Source: Dendrolimus kikuchii
Lineage: Eukaryota > Arthropoda > Insecta > Lepidoptera > Lasiocampidae
Direction: 5' to 3'
DNA length: 64,000 bases
Assembly (NCBI GenBank): GCA_019925095.2
Contig: CM034402.1
Coordinates: 8,877,501-8,941,500, forward strand
The translations under genes were made by a program, and so were the position numbers. Under the pieces are notes generated by a model. The model saw only the letters and a program-made list of their open reading frames with translations, was not told where the DNA came from and did no database searches. Positions 32,190 through 43,562 of this stretch are shown here, in pieces. Numbering within the stretch: the first letter of the stretch is position 1; each line of letters starts with the position of its first letter.

Positions 32190-33423
32190 CGGCGAGCGTC
32201 CAGGTTCGTTTTCCATTTTAATAAATAGGCTGTTTACACCTTATACACTTTATTAACGTTTCAGATTATTTATCAATATCTAATAATTATTTCTAATCAA
32301 TCCAAATGAAAAATGGTACTTGTTTTTATCTCGTCCCCTTTTTCATTCCCCTTCGTCCCCTGCTTTTCTTTATCCTTTTTTAAAACCAATTGACATTACG
32401 TAAGTCAACTTAATGTCACAATCAACTGACATTTTATACATCAAGTGAAATGATATTCTAGGCGTGATAATTAACAGGTTAGATAAACCCGTATCACATG
32501 TTACGTTAGGGATTTTACAATCATATCTTCAATATTTAACATATGCAGCAAACTGCGACATATATATATATATATATATTTATTGATGATATATAGATCA
32601 TCAAATCAGGCGTGCCCAGTCTCGATTATTATTATATATATCAATATATGTATATTTTTTCTTATTTCTATGTCTATTATACTTGCCATTTAAAATATTT
32701 ATATATATACTTTTTTATTCTACTTATATTGCGAAACCCACATGTTACACAATTTTTCTCTAATCTATAATAAGAAATAGCTTTTAGTGATGAGATCGCC
32801 TATTGTCTTCTGTACTTAAACTTCTTGAATTGTATCTTAATGTTATGCAATAAAGTATATACTGTTCTATTCTATATATATATATAATAAAATTATATAT
32901 GTATATATATATACTTTAAGTAATAATTGATTAAACTATTAATAAACAACAAATAATAAAAAACGCTTTTATGATTTTATACAAATCGAGGAAAACAAAC
33001 GATATTCTTTTTCCAGTTTAATTGTACTGTGAATTAATCGAATGCAAAGGGTACGTGCTCCTTGAACGGTAGTGTAAAAAATAGAGAAGAATTAATACCC
33101 TCAAAGACTAACGCACACCAAAAGACTGCCTGACAAACTTTTAAATTGCGACTTGTACCGAGATGAACATAATAGTTAGGATGTTGTGATTCATACTGTT
33201 TCCTTAATAAAATAAGAAGTCTGACTATTGCTTGAAACAAAATACCAATAACTTGTTAAATGCGATTTCATCTGCATGGCCTCATATTCGTGATATACCT
33301 CATAATTATAATACCACCCAAAGGAAGGCGCAACAGAATATATTCACATCAAATACCTGTTCCAAGTGCTTTTAATCAATGATCGAAAGCTATATTTTAA
33401 AATCTGCAAAATCTTATAGATTA
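32188..33423. other. AT-rich intergenic with LINE-tail fragment
   Basis: Positions 32,785-32,870 are a diverged copy of the tail element at 4289-4372 (GATCGCCTATTGTCTTCTGT, then ATGCAATAAAGTATA). Otherwise no gene; a 68-codon minus frame at 33,034-33,240 has no motif. Confidence 0.4.
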
Positions 33424-33592
33424 AGATCCCAGTCACCCCAGACCATTATTTTCCACCTTTGATAGCTGCTACCTGAAAAACGGCCCCGCTTTCAGCTTAG
33501 CGAGTCCATTTCTTTCTAAGTTTATATTAAACTACCGTTCCTAAAAATCTCATCTTTCCTAAAGTCACGTAAGTCTGGGGTGACTGGGATCT
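33424..33592. mobile_element. MITE with 20-bp perfect terminal inverted repeats
   Basis: The left end, AGATCCCAGTCACCCCAGAC (33,424-33,443), is exactly complementary to the right end at 33,573-33,592. The interior of ~129 bp has no coding capacity. It is a non-autonomous cut-and-paste DNA element; superfamily not assigned. Confidence 0.85.
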
Positions 33593-34729
33593 CTATCTAT
33601 TAAGACCGTGTACTAAATATGATATCTTATTGTCTGGTGTCTTATTTAAAACTATCTCTATTACAATAAAAACAATTGTAGATGATGATGACAGCACACA
33701 TGTTGATGATCTAGGTGTAAGTGGGTACTGTCGCTTATAAATTATGCTATTCCTCGGGCGATACCGAGATGTTGCTAGCTTCGGGAAACATTTTTAAAAC
33801 CTTTAAAAACAATATCGCAATGCTTGTGAAAAAACCTCAGATTATTATTTTTCCATTCATCCCAAAGAATAAGAGAAATCTAGAAAATCGGCCTATAATA
33901 AACTGTGTTTACATAATTTGATTACAATATACCGAGTGTTATGGGTCTGTGTGGATGAACCCTTAACTATATTTGTGTGGTTCATACAGCGCGACTCATC
34001 GATTTTCCAAGAAGGTGGCGTGATGAAGCAGAGATGTCCAAACACCATGAAAATCATAAAAGGAACCCAACCCCACTAGCGACGTCTTTGGAGCCTCATC
34101 GCAGAGACGCAGTGACCAGTAATTTTAGGTTATCTTTACTAAATTTATTGTAATTAATTAATTAATGAAGAGTATTTTATAACATCCTCCGACGGCTAGA
34201 GCTCGTAACTCGAATCTCGCGTGTACGTCGGGTCTTATAAAAACGCGAACTCTAGCAGAAATATTAGTAGAATACTAAATGAGAATAGTTGGAATATAAG
34301 CTACAGCGGCAAATAACCGTTTGCAATTGGAAAATACCGATGTAGATGTTGGAACCCGTTTAAACCGTCACATCACTCCGCAAAATTGCATCGCTCACCC
34401 AATTTGTATTCAAGAAGTTTTTGAAACATATTCATTTATTATACGAGTTGTGTTCACGCTTTGGAACTAAATCGTATTGAATATTACTTTCTGCAAAATA
34501 AGTCACGACTAACAAAGAAAAGCTAACGTATTCAGTGGTGGGAATAACGCGTCACAACCACCTGAAGGAAAATCAAATCTATAAGCATATGGCATCAAAT
34601 CTCTTGTTTATATCTGTTAAATATGTACTGTATGTACTATTAGTCCACCAATCATCAAGCTCCTTGCGTGATGCGGGCTCTCCGGTTTTAAAGAAACGGA
34701 CACTTGTCGAACTCAGATTTGCGGGTTTC
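33593..34729. other. AT-rich intergenic, no gene seen
   Basis: No recognised gene or repeat; short open frames (33,721-33,921; 34,535-34,837) lack domain signals. Confidence 0.4.
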
Positions 34730-34964
34730 ACAGATCTGACATATCATATCAATATGCAGGCTTCGTCACAATGTTTTCCTTCACCCTCAGTTTCTCCCAA
34801 TTTCACTACAGGAATGTCTGTAGAATACACGTTGTAAAATTTCAATTATACAGACATAGTAATCCGCCAACTCGCCTTGGCCAAGCGTGGTGGATACACT
34901 TTCCCTTCCCCAACAAATTGTAAGGCCCGAGCTCAGCTATGGGACTTTATGGGCTGTTATTATG
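34730..34964. repeat. SINE-B related fragments, rearranged
   Basis: Positions ~34,750-34,800 carry the SINE-B GTGAAGGAAAACAT block on the minus strand, while 34,857-34,964 carry its 3' end on the plus strand (CGCCTTGGCCAAGCGTGGTG, AAGGCCCGAGCTCAGCTATG). This indicates an internal inversion or two adjacent old copies. Confidence 0.5.
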
Positions 34965-35512
34965 ATAGACCTAGTAGTCTGAGACAAACCACGGATGAAC
35001 GCCTGGGCATGACGAATTTGTAACGTTCAGTTGTAATAAAAATCACTACAAAACCCTAAAAATATCGTATTATATAAATTATGACATTTGACATTGAAGC
35101 GCTTGGTTCTTTGGTGGTTATTAACTCCATTGTAAAACATATAGAAAAAGCTACTTAATAAGGCTCCGTAAAGGAAACGTAAGGCAATGTTATTAAAATC
35201 TCGAAATATTTCACCAATCTTTCTTACATACAGTTCATAATGTTGCACATAACTCCATCGCCAGAGGAATAAAATTTAATAAAAGAATTCCCTCGCGAGT
35301 TTTCCATACGATGGCTTGATCTTGGAACAGTCCTTTACTAACCTATATATTCAAGTTCTATAGGGCTGCTAAATAGACTACCTACGTGTTTCTTAATATC
35401 AAAAACAATGCAAGAAATTATATTCATTCAATTATGATTCCCTTATAGTTTTCATAAACTTTTCGCTTATTATCCGTACAGGCTTATTATTTTTATTTAT
35501 ATATTTTTTTAG
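34965..35512. other. AT-rich intergenic, no gene seen
   Basis: No coding region or repeat recognised. Confidence 0.4.
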
Positions 35513-35646
35513 GAATGAAGAAAGAATACAAAAGCCTGCGACCCGGCGGCCTGTCGTAAGAGGCGACAAAACGACCCACTGCCAGGTGGTAGGGTATTTG
35601 ATTTGCCCGTCTGGATGGTTACCACCCCTGGTCTGGAATATGCCAC
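35513..35646 (+). repeat. Rep-300, 5' half, interrupted by an LTR element
   Basis: It carries the Rep-300 head from AAGAAAGAATACAAAAGCCT through GCCAGGTGGTAGGGTATTTG to TGGTCTGGAATATGCCAC, where the LTR element starts. The 3' half continues at about 39,043 with TGTGTTCCGGCATTAGTGAT. Together they give one Rep-300 copy split by later insertions. Confidence 0.85.
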
Positions 35647-35859
35647 TGTAGTGGAACAGTTACAAGCCAATAGATGGCGTTGTGCAATAATTGATGTCAC
35701 AAACGTTTCCCGAAACATACAAAGAATATATACAAATTTTCAACTACAACAGACGGGCCTAGGCCTGCGAGGAACAACATTAGCCTCGATGGAAGATCTT
35801 CCTTTGAGACGGAGGAGCATTCCATCTCGCTCCTCCACCCTATCGGGGCTCACCCTTCA
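35647..35859 (+). repeat. 5' LTR of a non-coding LTR element
   Basis: It starts TGTAGTGGAACAG and ends near CACCCTTCA. Its first ~99 bp recur at 37,138-37,236 and its last ~97 bp (from CCTAGGCCTGCGAGGAACAA, 35,758-35,854) at 38,807-38,903. That shows a ~210-bp LTR whose partner is split. CTGGTGACCCTCG just downstream could be a primer-binding site. The flank CCAC (35,643-35,646) pairs with TCAC (38,909-38,912) as a probable 4-bp target duplication with one change. Confidence 0.75.
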
Positions 35860-37136
35860 CTGGTGACCCTCGACTAACGAACACGCAACCTTCAGTTCAC
35901 CAACTTTCAATCTTCAATAACTTCATTCAACCTTCAATCAAGTAACTTCAACTTTCAATAACTTCAAGATCTCAAACTACCTTCAATCAAGTTTCAAAAA
36001 TTAACTTTTTTCACTTCAACCTCAAGCCTCCAACTCCATAGAACATCAATTCAACCTCAACCTCAAGCACCATCATCACCATCACACTCTCCGCTTCCAC
36101 TGCCAATCATCACTGGTAGCCACTATAGGGTTAGATCGCACTTCTGCAACACGATGTATCTCCATTCCTACTACCACGGCTACGCACTTAGGCGACTTCG
36201 GCAACCAAATCACGGCTGCTGTACGCTGCTTCCTGTGGATGGCCACTAACAGCCAACACAGTCCAGCCACGTGAACCTTTTTTTTTTTGGACGTGGGAAA
36301 TCCGTTTGAGGACTAAGCCGCGACAGGCACAGAAGCCTGGGGGGATGTTCGCGACCCGTGTGAGTGTGTGGGATTCGCCAGATCGGGGGTGGCACTAGCG
36401 TGCCTGGTCAGGACCGGTGCCGCTCTATTGTCACTCCCCAGTTAGGGATACCCACTAAAACCCCTGGGTGTTCCGTCCTGCTCCTTATGCCAGGGCTACG
36501 GGAAATGGGCTGCCCGACTCCGCAGTGCCCTGGCAGGCGAGGGCCCCCTCACCGGGCCTCTTCCTATGTCAGGGGACGTATCTCCCGACTACTTCTTGGT
36601 CAATTCCGTGCGTGGGGCGGTCTGTAACGCGCCCCACTAGAAGAGAGATGAGCGCAGGCGGAACACTTGCGCTCTCATCTCGACGGCATTTGCGGGTGAG
36701 TGAGAACCCCTACACCCCAAGGGGCCACACCCGCGCCGCCCGCTTACGCTCCAGCGTCGGCGCGTCCTCCTTTGGCGGGAGCGAAGCAAAGACGTACGCT
36801 CACGCTCCCGCCCCGCCTCCTCCTTCGCAAATATGACGTGCTCGCAGAAGGAGGAGACGGCGTCCCATCCAGTGCGGCCCACCACGTGACCCGCGCGAAG
36901 CTAATCGCCCACTCCAATCGTCTTTCCATACGCATTGGAAACCGACACACGAGCTCCTGCTCTGCCGACTCACTGGGACAACCAACAAAGTTCTGAGTCA
37001 CTAGAACTGCATCCAGTCCGACTCACAGGACTGCCAAGTGATAAATGAATTGGCATGCTACGAGAAGCACTGATAGCTGTGAACAACTCTCGACTTCATT
37101 CGTCTACCATCGACTTCCAGTCTCAGCAAGGGGGTG
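35860..37136 (+). mobile_element. Internal region of the LTR element, GC-rich, no gag/pol
   Basis: 35,889-36,060 is a degenerate CTTCAA-rich simple repeat. 36,110-37,136 is strongly GC-rich compared with the window and has open frames on both strands (e.g. minus 36,637-36,885 and 36,744-37,001) but no protease, reverse transcriptase or integrase motif. AGCAAGGGGGTG immediately before the 3' LTR looks like a polypurine tract. It is a LARD/TRIM-like non-autonomous element; the internal sequence may derive from a captured LINE 5' region. Confidence 0.6.
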
Positions 37137-37236
37137 TGTAGTGGAACACTTATAAGCCAATAGATGGCGCTGTGCAATAATTGATGTCACAAACGTTTCC
37201 CGAAACATACAAAGAATATATACAAAATTTCAACTA
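37137..37236 (+). repeat. 3' LTR, first half (split by a LINE)
   Basis: It starts TGTAGTGGAACAC and matches 35,647-35,746 with a few differences, ending TTCAACTAT where Jockey-like sequence begins. The rest of this LTR resumes at 38,807. Confidence 0.75.
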
Positions 37237-38806
37237 TATAACTTTCAAGGCGGCGGACGAAGATTCTGGCCGACAGGCGCAGTATTCTTCGATGTCGTCA
37301 AAGCCTTCGATAAGGTCTGGCACAACGGGCTGATATACAAGCTGTATCAACTCGGTGTGCCGGACCGACTCGTACTCATTCTACGGGACTTCCTCAAGGA
37401 CCGTAGATTCAGATTTCGAGTGGAGGGCACTCGCTCCTCCTCTTATACCATCTCAGCGGGAGTCCCTCAGGGCTCCGCGCTCTCCCCCTTACTTTTCTCG
37501 CTGTACACCAGCGACATACCACGGCACCCCCATACCCAGCTAGCCCTATATGCGGATGACACCGCCATATTCAGTAGCGACCCCAGCAGATACAGAATCT
37601 GCAGTCACCTCAACGCCGCCATCAAGGAACTAGGCGACTGGTTCCGTAGATCGAGGATTGAAGTGAACCCCGAGAAGAGTGCAGCCATCATGTTCACTCG
37701 TGGCACTCTCTCACCCAATACTCGCCCCACCAACCAACTTATGCTCATCAAGCTATTCGACGGAGTTATCCCATGGGTTAACGAAGTCAAATATCTTGGT
37801 GTAACCCTTGACAGAGGCTTGTACTTCCACAAGCACACCAGAGCGGTCGGGAACAGAGCATAGTGGATCCTAGGCCGACTCTATCCGTTGATATGCAAGA
37901 AGAGTAAGATGAGCCTTAGAAATAAGGTGACTCTATACAAAACTTACATCGGCCCCATCATGACCTATGCGAGTGTGGTCTTCGGCCAAGCCAGCGATGC
38001 AAGCATCTGGAGACTGCAAAGAATCCAGAACCACTTTATGCATACTGCAGTCGACGCCCCGCGCTATATGCGGCTCGCCGACCTGCATCGCGATCTGGAG
38101 CTTCCCTCCATCAAAGACTACATAATCACCCTATCGCGCAGATTCTTTGACCGTACCCCCCATCACCCGAACCCTCTGGTGACGGAAACGGTCAACTACA
38201 AACCCACACCGAACGCTCACACGAGAAATCCTCGCCCTCGCAATGTACTCATTGACGAGCCCGATGAAATCACCCGTCTCCTTGCGACTATGAACCCCCC
38301 GAGGCTCAGAACATCAGCCTGGCATAACAGACGCAGACAAAACAGACGCCGGAGAGCCCCCGGCTCGGATCCTCTTATAGAAAAGTAAGACCCACCAATC
38401 TCACTCACTCACTACAGACACAAGTAGCCATACAAGATTAGCATAGGCTAGAGAGTTTCTTCCGCCGCGTCTTCTCCTCCAGCTATAACACGTTGCGAAG
38501 CGATAGTAATGATAGACTAGGATCGCCTCCGGCGGCGGAGTCGATAATTGGTCCCCATATAATCACTTCAGCCTGTTGGCTTAGCTCATTCAGCCCTTTA
38601 CGGCTAATTCTCAATATAGAGTTAATCCCCCGCAGCGGTCGAGCCGAGGTCGAACCTCACAGGAGGTGCCTCCTCGAGCGCGCTGCTTCCGGGCTGAACG
38701 CCTCCGCTCCCACGGAGTCGGGAAGCCCCCAAAGTCCGGTCTCGCTGAAACAGCCATCTGCGGCTATTCAGCTGGGTCCAGCTCCAAAAAAAAAATAACA
38801 ATTGTG
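37237..38806 (+). pseudogene. Jockey-like LINE, 5'-truncated, one in-frame stop
   Basis: It encodes the C-terminal two-thirds of a non-LTR reverse transcriptase. Motif A is in AVFFDVVKAFDKVWH (frame starting about 37,249), then SAGVPQGSALSPLLFSLY, catalytic ADD in LALYADDTAIFS (~37,550), then VKYLGVTLDRGL. A TAG at 37,861-37,863 interrupts it; the same frame continues to a TAA at 38,386 (RLYPLICKKSKMSLRNKVTL, YASVVFGQAS, then an Arg-rich tail). A 3' untranslated region of about 400 bp ends in a poly(A) run at 38,786-38,795. The missing endonuclease domain and 5' part reflect 5' truncation on insertion. The Jockey-clade assignment rests on motif order and the YADDTA box. Confidence 0.88.
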
Positions 38807-38908
38807 CCTAGGCCTGCGAGGAACAACATTAGCCTCGCTGGAAGATCTTCCTTTGAGACGGAGGAGCATTCCATCTCGCTCCTCCACCCTATCGGGGCTC
38901 ACCTCTCA
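38807..38908 (+). repeat. 3' LTR, second half
   Basis: It matches 35,758-35,854 almost perfectly from CCTAGGCCTGCGAGGAACAA to ATCGGGGCTCACC, then ends near TCTCA. It completes the LTR begun at 37,137. Confidence 0.78.
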
Positions 38909-38921
38909 TCACCATTACAAC

Positions 38922-39032
38922 TACGTTTTAACGGTTTTAAGCGCGGTAATTTATTAGATATTTGTTATTCCGACGTTTCGACGAAAATCTAATAAATTAC
39001 TGTGCTTAAAACCGTTAAAACGTAGTTTTATT
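38922..39032. mobile_element. Foldback MITE, family M1 (short copy)
   Basis: The ends ACTACGTTTTAACGGTTTTA and complement enclose a short ATTCCGACGTTTCGACG core. It shares both termini with the 235-bp copy at 1918-2152. It sits between the LTR element and the resumption of Rep-300, so it is another insertion into that Rep-300 copy. Confidence 0.85.
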
Positions 39033-39042
39033 ATATATAACC

Positions 39043-39203
39043 TTTAGTTGTGTTCCGGCATTAGTGATCAGGTTCCAGTTCCATCTACGAGTCCGGCAGC
39101 ACATTGGTAGTTTTAGTGTTGCAAATGTTCATAGGCGACGGTGATCACTTTTAATCACAATTGGGCTTTCAGCCTGTCTGCTATACTCCGCAATAAAATA
39201 TAT
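39043..39203 (+). repeat. Rep-300, 3' half with tail
   Basis: It continues the copy broken at 35,646: TTGTGTTCCGGCATTAGTGA, AGTGTTGCAAATGTTCATAG, then GCCTGTCTGCTATACTCCGC and an AATAAAATAT tail. Confidence 0.8.
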
Positions 39204-39494
39204 ATGTATTTTTTTTTATATATACACCTACTTGACTTTCTTTGTATAATAAAAAGGACTTTTATATTGTGTAAGCTTCTAGTTCGAATCCTGTAGAAAC
39301 TATTTTTTTTATTGCATGAGTTCAGCACCCAGCCAGAACTATTTAAATAATTTGGTTAAAAAAAATATGCTACAATTCATCGCCGTTAGGATAACTACAT
39401 AAAATTTTCATGGAAAAGTATTCCTAACATGGATTATAAATTAAATAAATATCGAAATAAGCCAATTATACCTGTTTTATATATTTTTTTTTTA

Positions 39495-39799
39495 TTGCAG
39501 GAGTTCAGCACACAGGCAGACGGCCCACTTGATGGAAAGCGGTTACCATCGCCTATGGACATTTGCAACACCAAAGGTGCTACAAATCCGCTGCTGCTCT
39601 CTTAAAGGAGACTGGAACCTGGTCACTAATGCCGGAACACAACACAAGGTTGTTATGGCGGCATACTCTAGACCAGGGGTGATCGCCATCCAGTCGAGTA
39701 AATACCCTACCACGTGGCTGTGGGTTGTTTAGTCTCCTCTTACGACAGGCCGCCAGGCCGCGGGAAATTGTATTTTTTCTCCGTTCCTGCACGGATAAA
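39495..39799 (-). repeat. Rep-300, full-length reversed copy
   Basis: It runs from TTTTTTTTATTGCAGGAGTT (A-tail on the minus strand) through GATGGAAAGCGGTTACCATC, GCCGGAACACAACACAAGGT and ACGACAGGCCGCCAGGCCGC to CGTTCCTGCACGGATAAA. The 117-codon minus frame across it is not conserved as a protein. Confidence 0.9.
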
Positions 39800-39823
39800 T
39801 ATATATATATAAATAATACTAGC

Positions 39824-40120
39824 GGTTCCGGCAGACGTCCTGCCCTGAAAAAATAAAAATCTAGAACCCGATTCCAGCGCCACCTACCGGGCCTAATTGT
39901 GAATCTAAACCGTCCCGGGACACACTTAAACACCTTTTTTTTACACCTTAGGTTATATTATTGACGCTTTAGTATGATTTCCAAATTTTTTTCTAGTAAT
40001 AAATATAGCCTATATACATTTGGGATAATGTAGCACTGTACTGGTGAAATCGATCCAGTAGTTTTTGAGTTTATTTGTTACAAAGATACAAATCTTTCCT
40101 CTTTATAATATTAGTATAGA
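39824..40120 (+). repeat. CTAG-type repeat, second subfamily
   Basis: ACTAGCGGTTCCGGCAGACG, then AACCCGATTCCAGCGCCACC, GTGAATCTAAACC, GAAATCGATCCAGTAGTTTT and TTTATAATATTAGTATAGAT. A reversed, diverged copy lies in DDI1 intron 6 (60,640-60,846). Confidence 0.6.
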
Positions 40121-40710
40121 TAATATATAATCGTTTGCGTTTGCAAGGTTTTGTCTTTTTAGTAACTACCAAGTAGAAACCAACACTTCTTAGACCAAAT
40201 AATCAGCACTCAGACCATCACATTACAGATTATAATTACCTATATAATACAGAAATATTAAAGATGAAATACTTTTTCATTTTCCTAATCACACGATAAA
40301 AACTGTAAACGGACTCACCTCTGCGGAGTCCTTTATTGTACGTACATTGACAAGCACTTGGCTTTTATGTTTTTATACTTTTCCAAAAAACTGAAGGTTT
40401 TAGCGTACAGACAACCTTATAACACGCCTTAGTCAGACGTCACAGTTTCACAAGATATGCAAAAATGCTTTAGAATCCTCCTTTATTCATTTTATTGCAA
40501 CAGCATAGCAGGAATGCAACGTCAGAAGTTCAGGAAACGTGTGTTTGTGACGCTTGAAAAGTATTGTGTGGAGAATATTTCGGTATACTCGTAGTTAGTA
40601 TATATTTAAAAACGACATCTTTAAAGAAAAACAACAAAATAAAACAGCAATCAGATGCAGGTCAATAAGTGGAAAGATATTCCGTATATGTGACAAATGT
40701 CAAAATAGAC
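40121..40710. other. AT-rich intergenic, no gene seen
   Basis: No coding region or recognised repeat. Confidence 0.4.
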
Positions 40711-40842
40711 GTCGTACGCAGAAGGGTTGCCGATGACATCCCATCCCGCGACTCACGGTCATCTACTTCTTAGTACTATTTAGACAAGCCCTGGTCCTAG
40801 GATGCGGGACGGACAATCGTTGGCAAACCTTCTGCGCACGAC
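40711..40842. mobile_element. Foldback MITE, family M4, copy 1
   Basis: Ends GTCGTACGCAGAAGGGTTGC and GGCAAACCTTCTGCGCACGAC are inverted repeats. The interior has CATCCCATCCCGCGACTCAC opposed by CTAGGATGCGGGACGG. It shares ends and a TAGTACTATTTAGACAAG-type core (in opposite orientation) with 47,968-48,115. Confidence 0.75.
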
Positions 40843-41671
40843 TTATACATTTGTCACTTTTCTACGGAACCCTAAATAAAGCATATTATGGAAAATACCC
40901 CAAAAAATCACAGAATTAAATAACGAATAAGTTTCTACAGATGTAAAGCCTGTTTTAAATTTGTATTAGTTAAATAGTTAACTTCCAATCACTCATCGTT
41001 TAGACAGACAGGCTTCTAAAGGACTTATCACGTAACTAAATAAAATCCGTCCGAACGATACTAAGAACTGAACATACATGCTACCTTCGCAAGTTAACTG
41101 ATTACTTAACTAATGTAAATCAGTCTTTACGTAGGTAAAGTTACGAATGACCGATACTAACGACATCAAAGGCATATTCTAAAGTATTGGAATTATTATT
41201 GCTACTATATATTTCTTGTATGATATAACCAAAACAGATCCTCGTTTCTTATATGAACATTATTAGTTACATTACAAACAGCGTATAACTATCCAACGGT
41301 GCTTTCGTGTAACTGCTCCCTAGACGACTGTTTATTTCCTAAAATGTTTGTCTGGGAAGGAATGCCTTTTCCGTGTCTCCGCCGTCTGTTTTCGAGCAGT
41401 AATTTCCTTCAAACGCACAATAAAAGCAATTCCATTATGGGTATTTATTATGAAATATTTTGCTTTGTTTTAAGTTATGATGATTGAAGACGCTGGTTAG
41501 CGCTTAAGATGAGGTTACTTATTATAGTAGCTAAAACAATTGATTCTCGTTGTAATGATTTAGGCTTGAATCCTGGCTGGGAACCATACATTACTCAGAC
41601 AGTATTTTGAACTATTATATCAAAGAACTGTTTAAGCAGATATCTTCCTTTACGGTCAGTACGTGATAATT
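40843..41671. other. Intergenic with repeat fragments
   Basis: Positions 41,090-41,150 match part of 9840-9905 (GCAAGTTAACTGATTACTTA). Positions 41,515-41,615 have a GGCTTGAATCCTGGCTGGGA segment like a decayed SINE-B head. No gene. Confidence 0.4.
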
Positions 41672-41915
41672 GACGGCCTCTGTGGTTGAGCAGGCTAAGC
41701 TTTTTCCGCCTTACGTCCCTGCAACGCAGAGGCTCCGGGTTCGATTCCTGGTATGGTAAATTTCGGAAACGAAGTTTCTCCGCTATTTACTATGGTCTGA
41801 GTGTCTAGGATCGGCCCCAGAGTGATTTGTTGTATATTACCCATAACAAAAGCGTAATTTGCTTAATTTGGGGATATACAGTGCGGGTGTTTGTGTGACG
41901 ATTTAAAAAAAAATT
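41672..41915 (+). repeat. SINE-A, full-length copy
   Basis: The head GACGGCCTCTGTGGTTGAGC with B box GGTTCGATTCC is followed by the TATGGTCTGAGTGTCTAGGA and GGCCCCAGAGTGAT body. The tail is A-rich here rather than (ATT)n. Confidence 0.88.
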
Positions 41916-43230
41916 GTAACAATATGCATAGGGTCTCCAGATTACATTTTGGAAATCTTCCCCATTTGATGAATTTGACATTTGACATTCAGACCGTCAT
42001 CATTATTAGAAACATATTAGTGCCTCGCTTGATTTCTTTTGGCAAAATTTGTTGACTTAAACAAATAAATTAGGGGACAAACTTTCCATACTCTAAACCT
42101 TAAATATGGATATAATTTAAAAAAACTGCCTAATCATTGTATGCCTTCGGAACAGGATTCGAAATACGTCACTGGAATGAAACTAGGACACGTTAGCTAC
42201 TGAGACTTATTTTGAAAATTATATCTCAGAAGAATAAGAGTATAATTCCATGTTCAATACATCTCTATCAAGCAACTAAAGTCAACTCATTTCAATATAA
42301 TACAGCCATAAATAAAACATGAAAAACTATTTCCAAAAATAAAAGGCAATCGCGTAATTGACTTCATTGTTATTATCGACAAACAAAAATTATGATTGCA
42401 GCACATTTCCATTAAATTATCTTTGCGCATACATATAAAATAAAATACGAAACATTTTCGGGTGGAGGAATGAAATAAAACAGCTATAAACTTGGTAATA
42501 ATAGTCATATTTCAATGTTACAGCTCCCGGCGGACGGCCGGGGACGGATTGAGGCGACCGAATGGACAAATCCCTAAAACTTGAGATGACGACCCTCAGA
42601 TACAAAGTTGCCAATGCGCTGTTAAAGAAAAACTACGAGGTAAAACGGCTGCATTTTACGTGTTGTAAATGTTATGTTCCCACTGGATTCACACCAGTAT
42701 CATTTGTTTAATTCGATCAATAACTGATTAGAGATACAAGGAGATTTTCAAGTGGATTGTTTCGATTATTCAAACATATGGATGACTGTCAATTATTTCC
42801 ACACCCTAACAGGATTTGTCTAACAAAAGAGAAGTTTACCCTGTTTCGCCTTACAAATCTATAAAGGGCAACCTTCCCTGAAATACACTAAATCTTATTA
42901 TAAAGGCGTCTATTAGAGTTTTGTCTACAACAACCCAAACCATATTAAGCCGGTTCCACATTTGTGTTGTGGAAAATGACATCGCTTGGCTGCGTTTTCG
43001 ATACGAATTAGTTTCAGCACTTAGTCTGGGACAAATGTACATATCGAAACAGCTTGTACCTTCTTATGAAATAGTTTTCCTTTATGTATTAATCTTTATC
43101 TAATACATAAAAGTGAGCGTATTTGACTAAGTATTGATATTTATTACGTTTATGAATACAAAATATTTTTATGACGAGTTAAAACAAAGCTTAAAAAACA
43201 CATTGCATTGTTACATGCATACAAATAATA
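41916..43230. other. Intergenic, no gene seen
   Basis: The stretch is AT-rich. Positions 42,520-42,615 are GC-richer (GGCGGACGGCCGGGGACGGA) and may be an unrecognised repeat fragment. Open frames at 42,287-42,614 and 42,851-43,103 lack motifs. Confidence 0.4.
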
Positions 43231-43562
43231 GTCGGTCTCTGTGGTTGAAATATAAACCTTTACCGGCCTTGCTCATTGGAACTCAAAAATCCCGAACTCG
43301 ATTCAGGATAAGAGAAATGTAAAAAAAAAGTCCGTAATATACTATGGTCTGGATGTCTGAAATTGAGCCCAGAGTTGGCCGTTGTATGGTGTTACAGAAG
43401 CATAACTTTTTTAGCTTGGGAATATACAGTCTTATTCATAGAGAGTTAGAGTAAGTTTGAGCCATTGAGATATAGCATGTTTATATGATCTAAGGTTTGA
43501 ACGTTTGAACTTTTACTTTCCATGAGTGAGACTGTTAGTGTTTATCTGTTTATTATTATTAA
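43231..43562 (+). repeat. SINE-A, old copy with ~110-bp internal insertion
   Basis: The head GTCGGTCTCTGTGGTTGAAA and body (ACTATGGTCTGGATGTCTGA, CCCAGAGTTGGCCGTTGTAT, TTAGCTTGGGAATATACAG) are diverged. After 43,430 about 110 bp of unrelated sequence precedes the GTGTTTATCTGTTTATTATT tail. Confidence 0.6.

Noticed and set aside
32025..32216. Tyr-Ile repeat protein frame
   Set aside because: It is simply translation of the (AT)n microsatellite.
36637..37001. Arg/Gly/Ser-rich minus-strand frames in the GC-rich block
   Set aside because: Open frames on several strands are expected in GC-rich sequence with few stop codons; no conserved motif was recognised.
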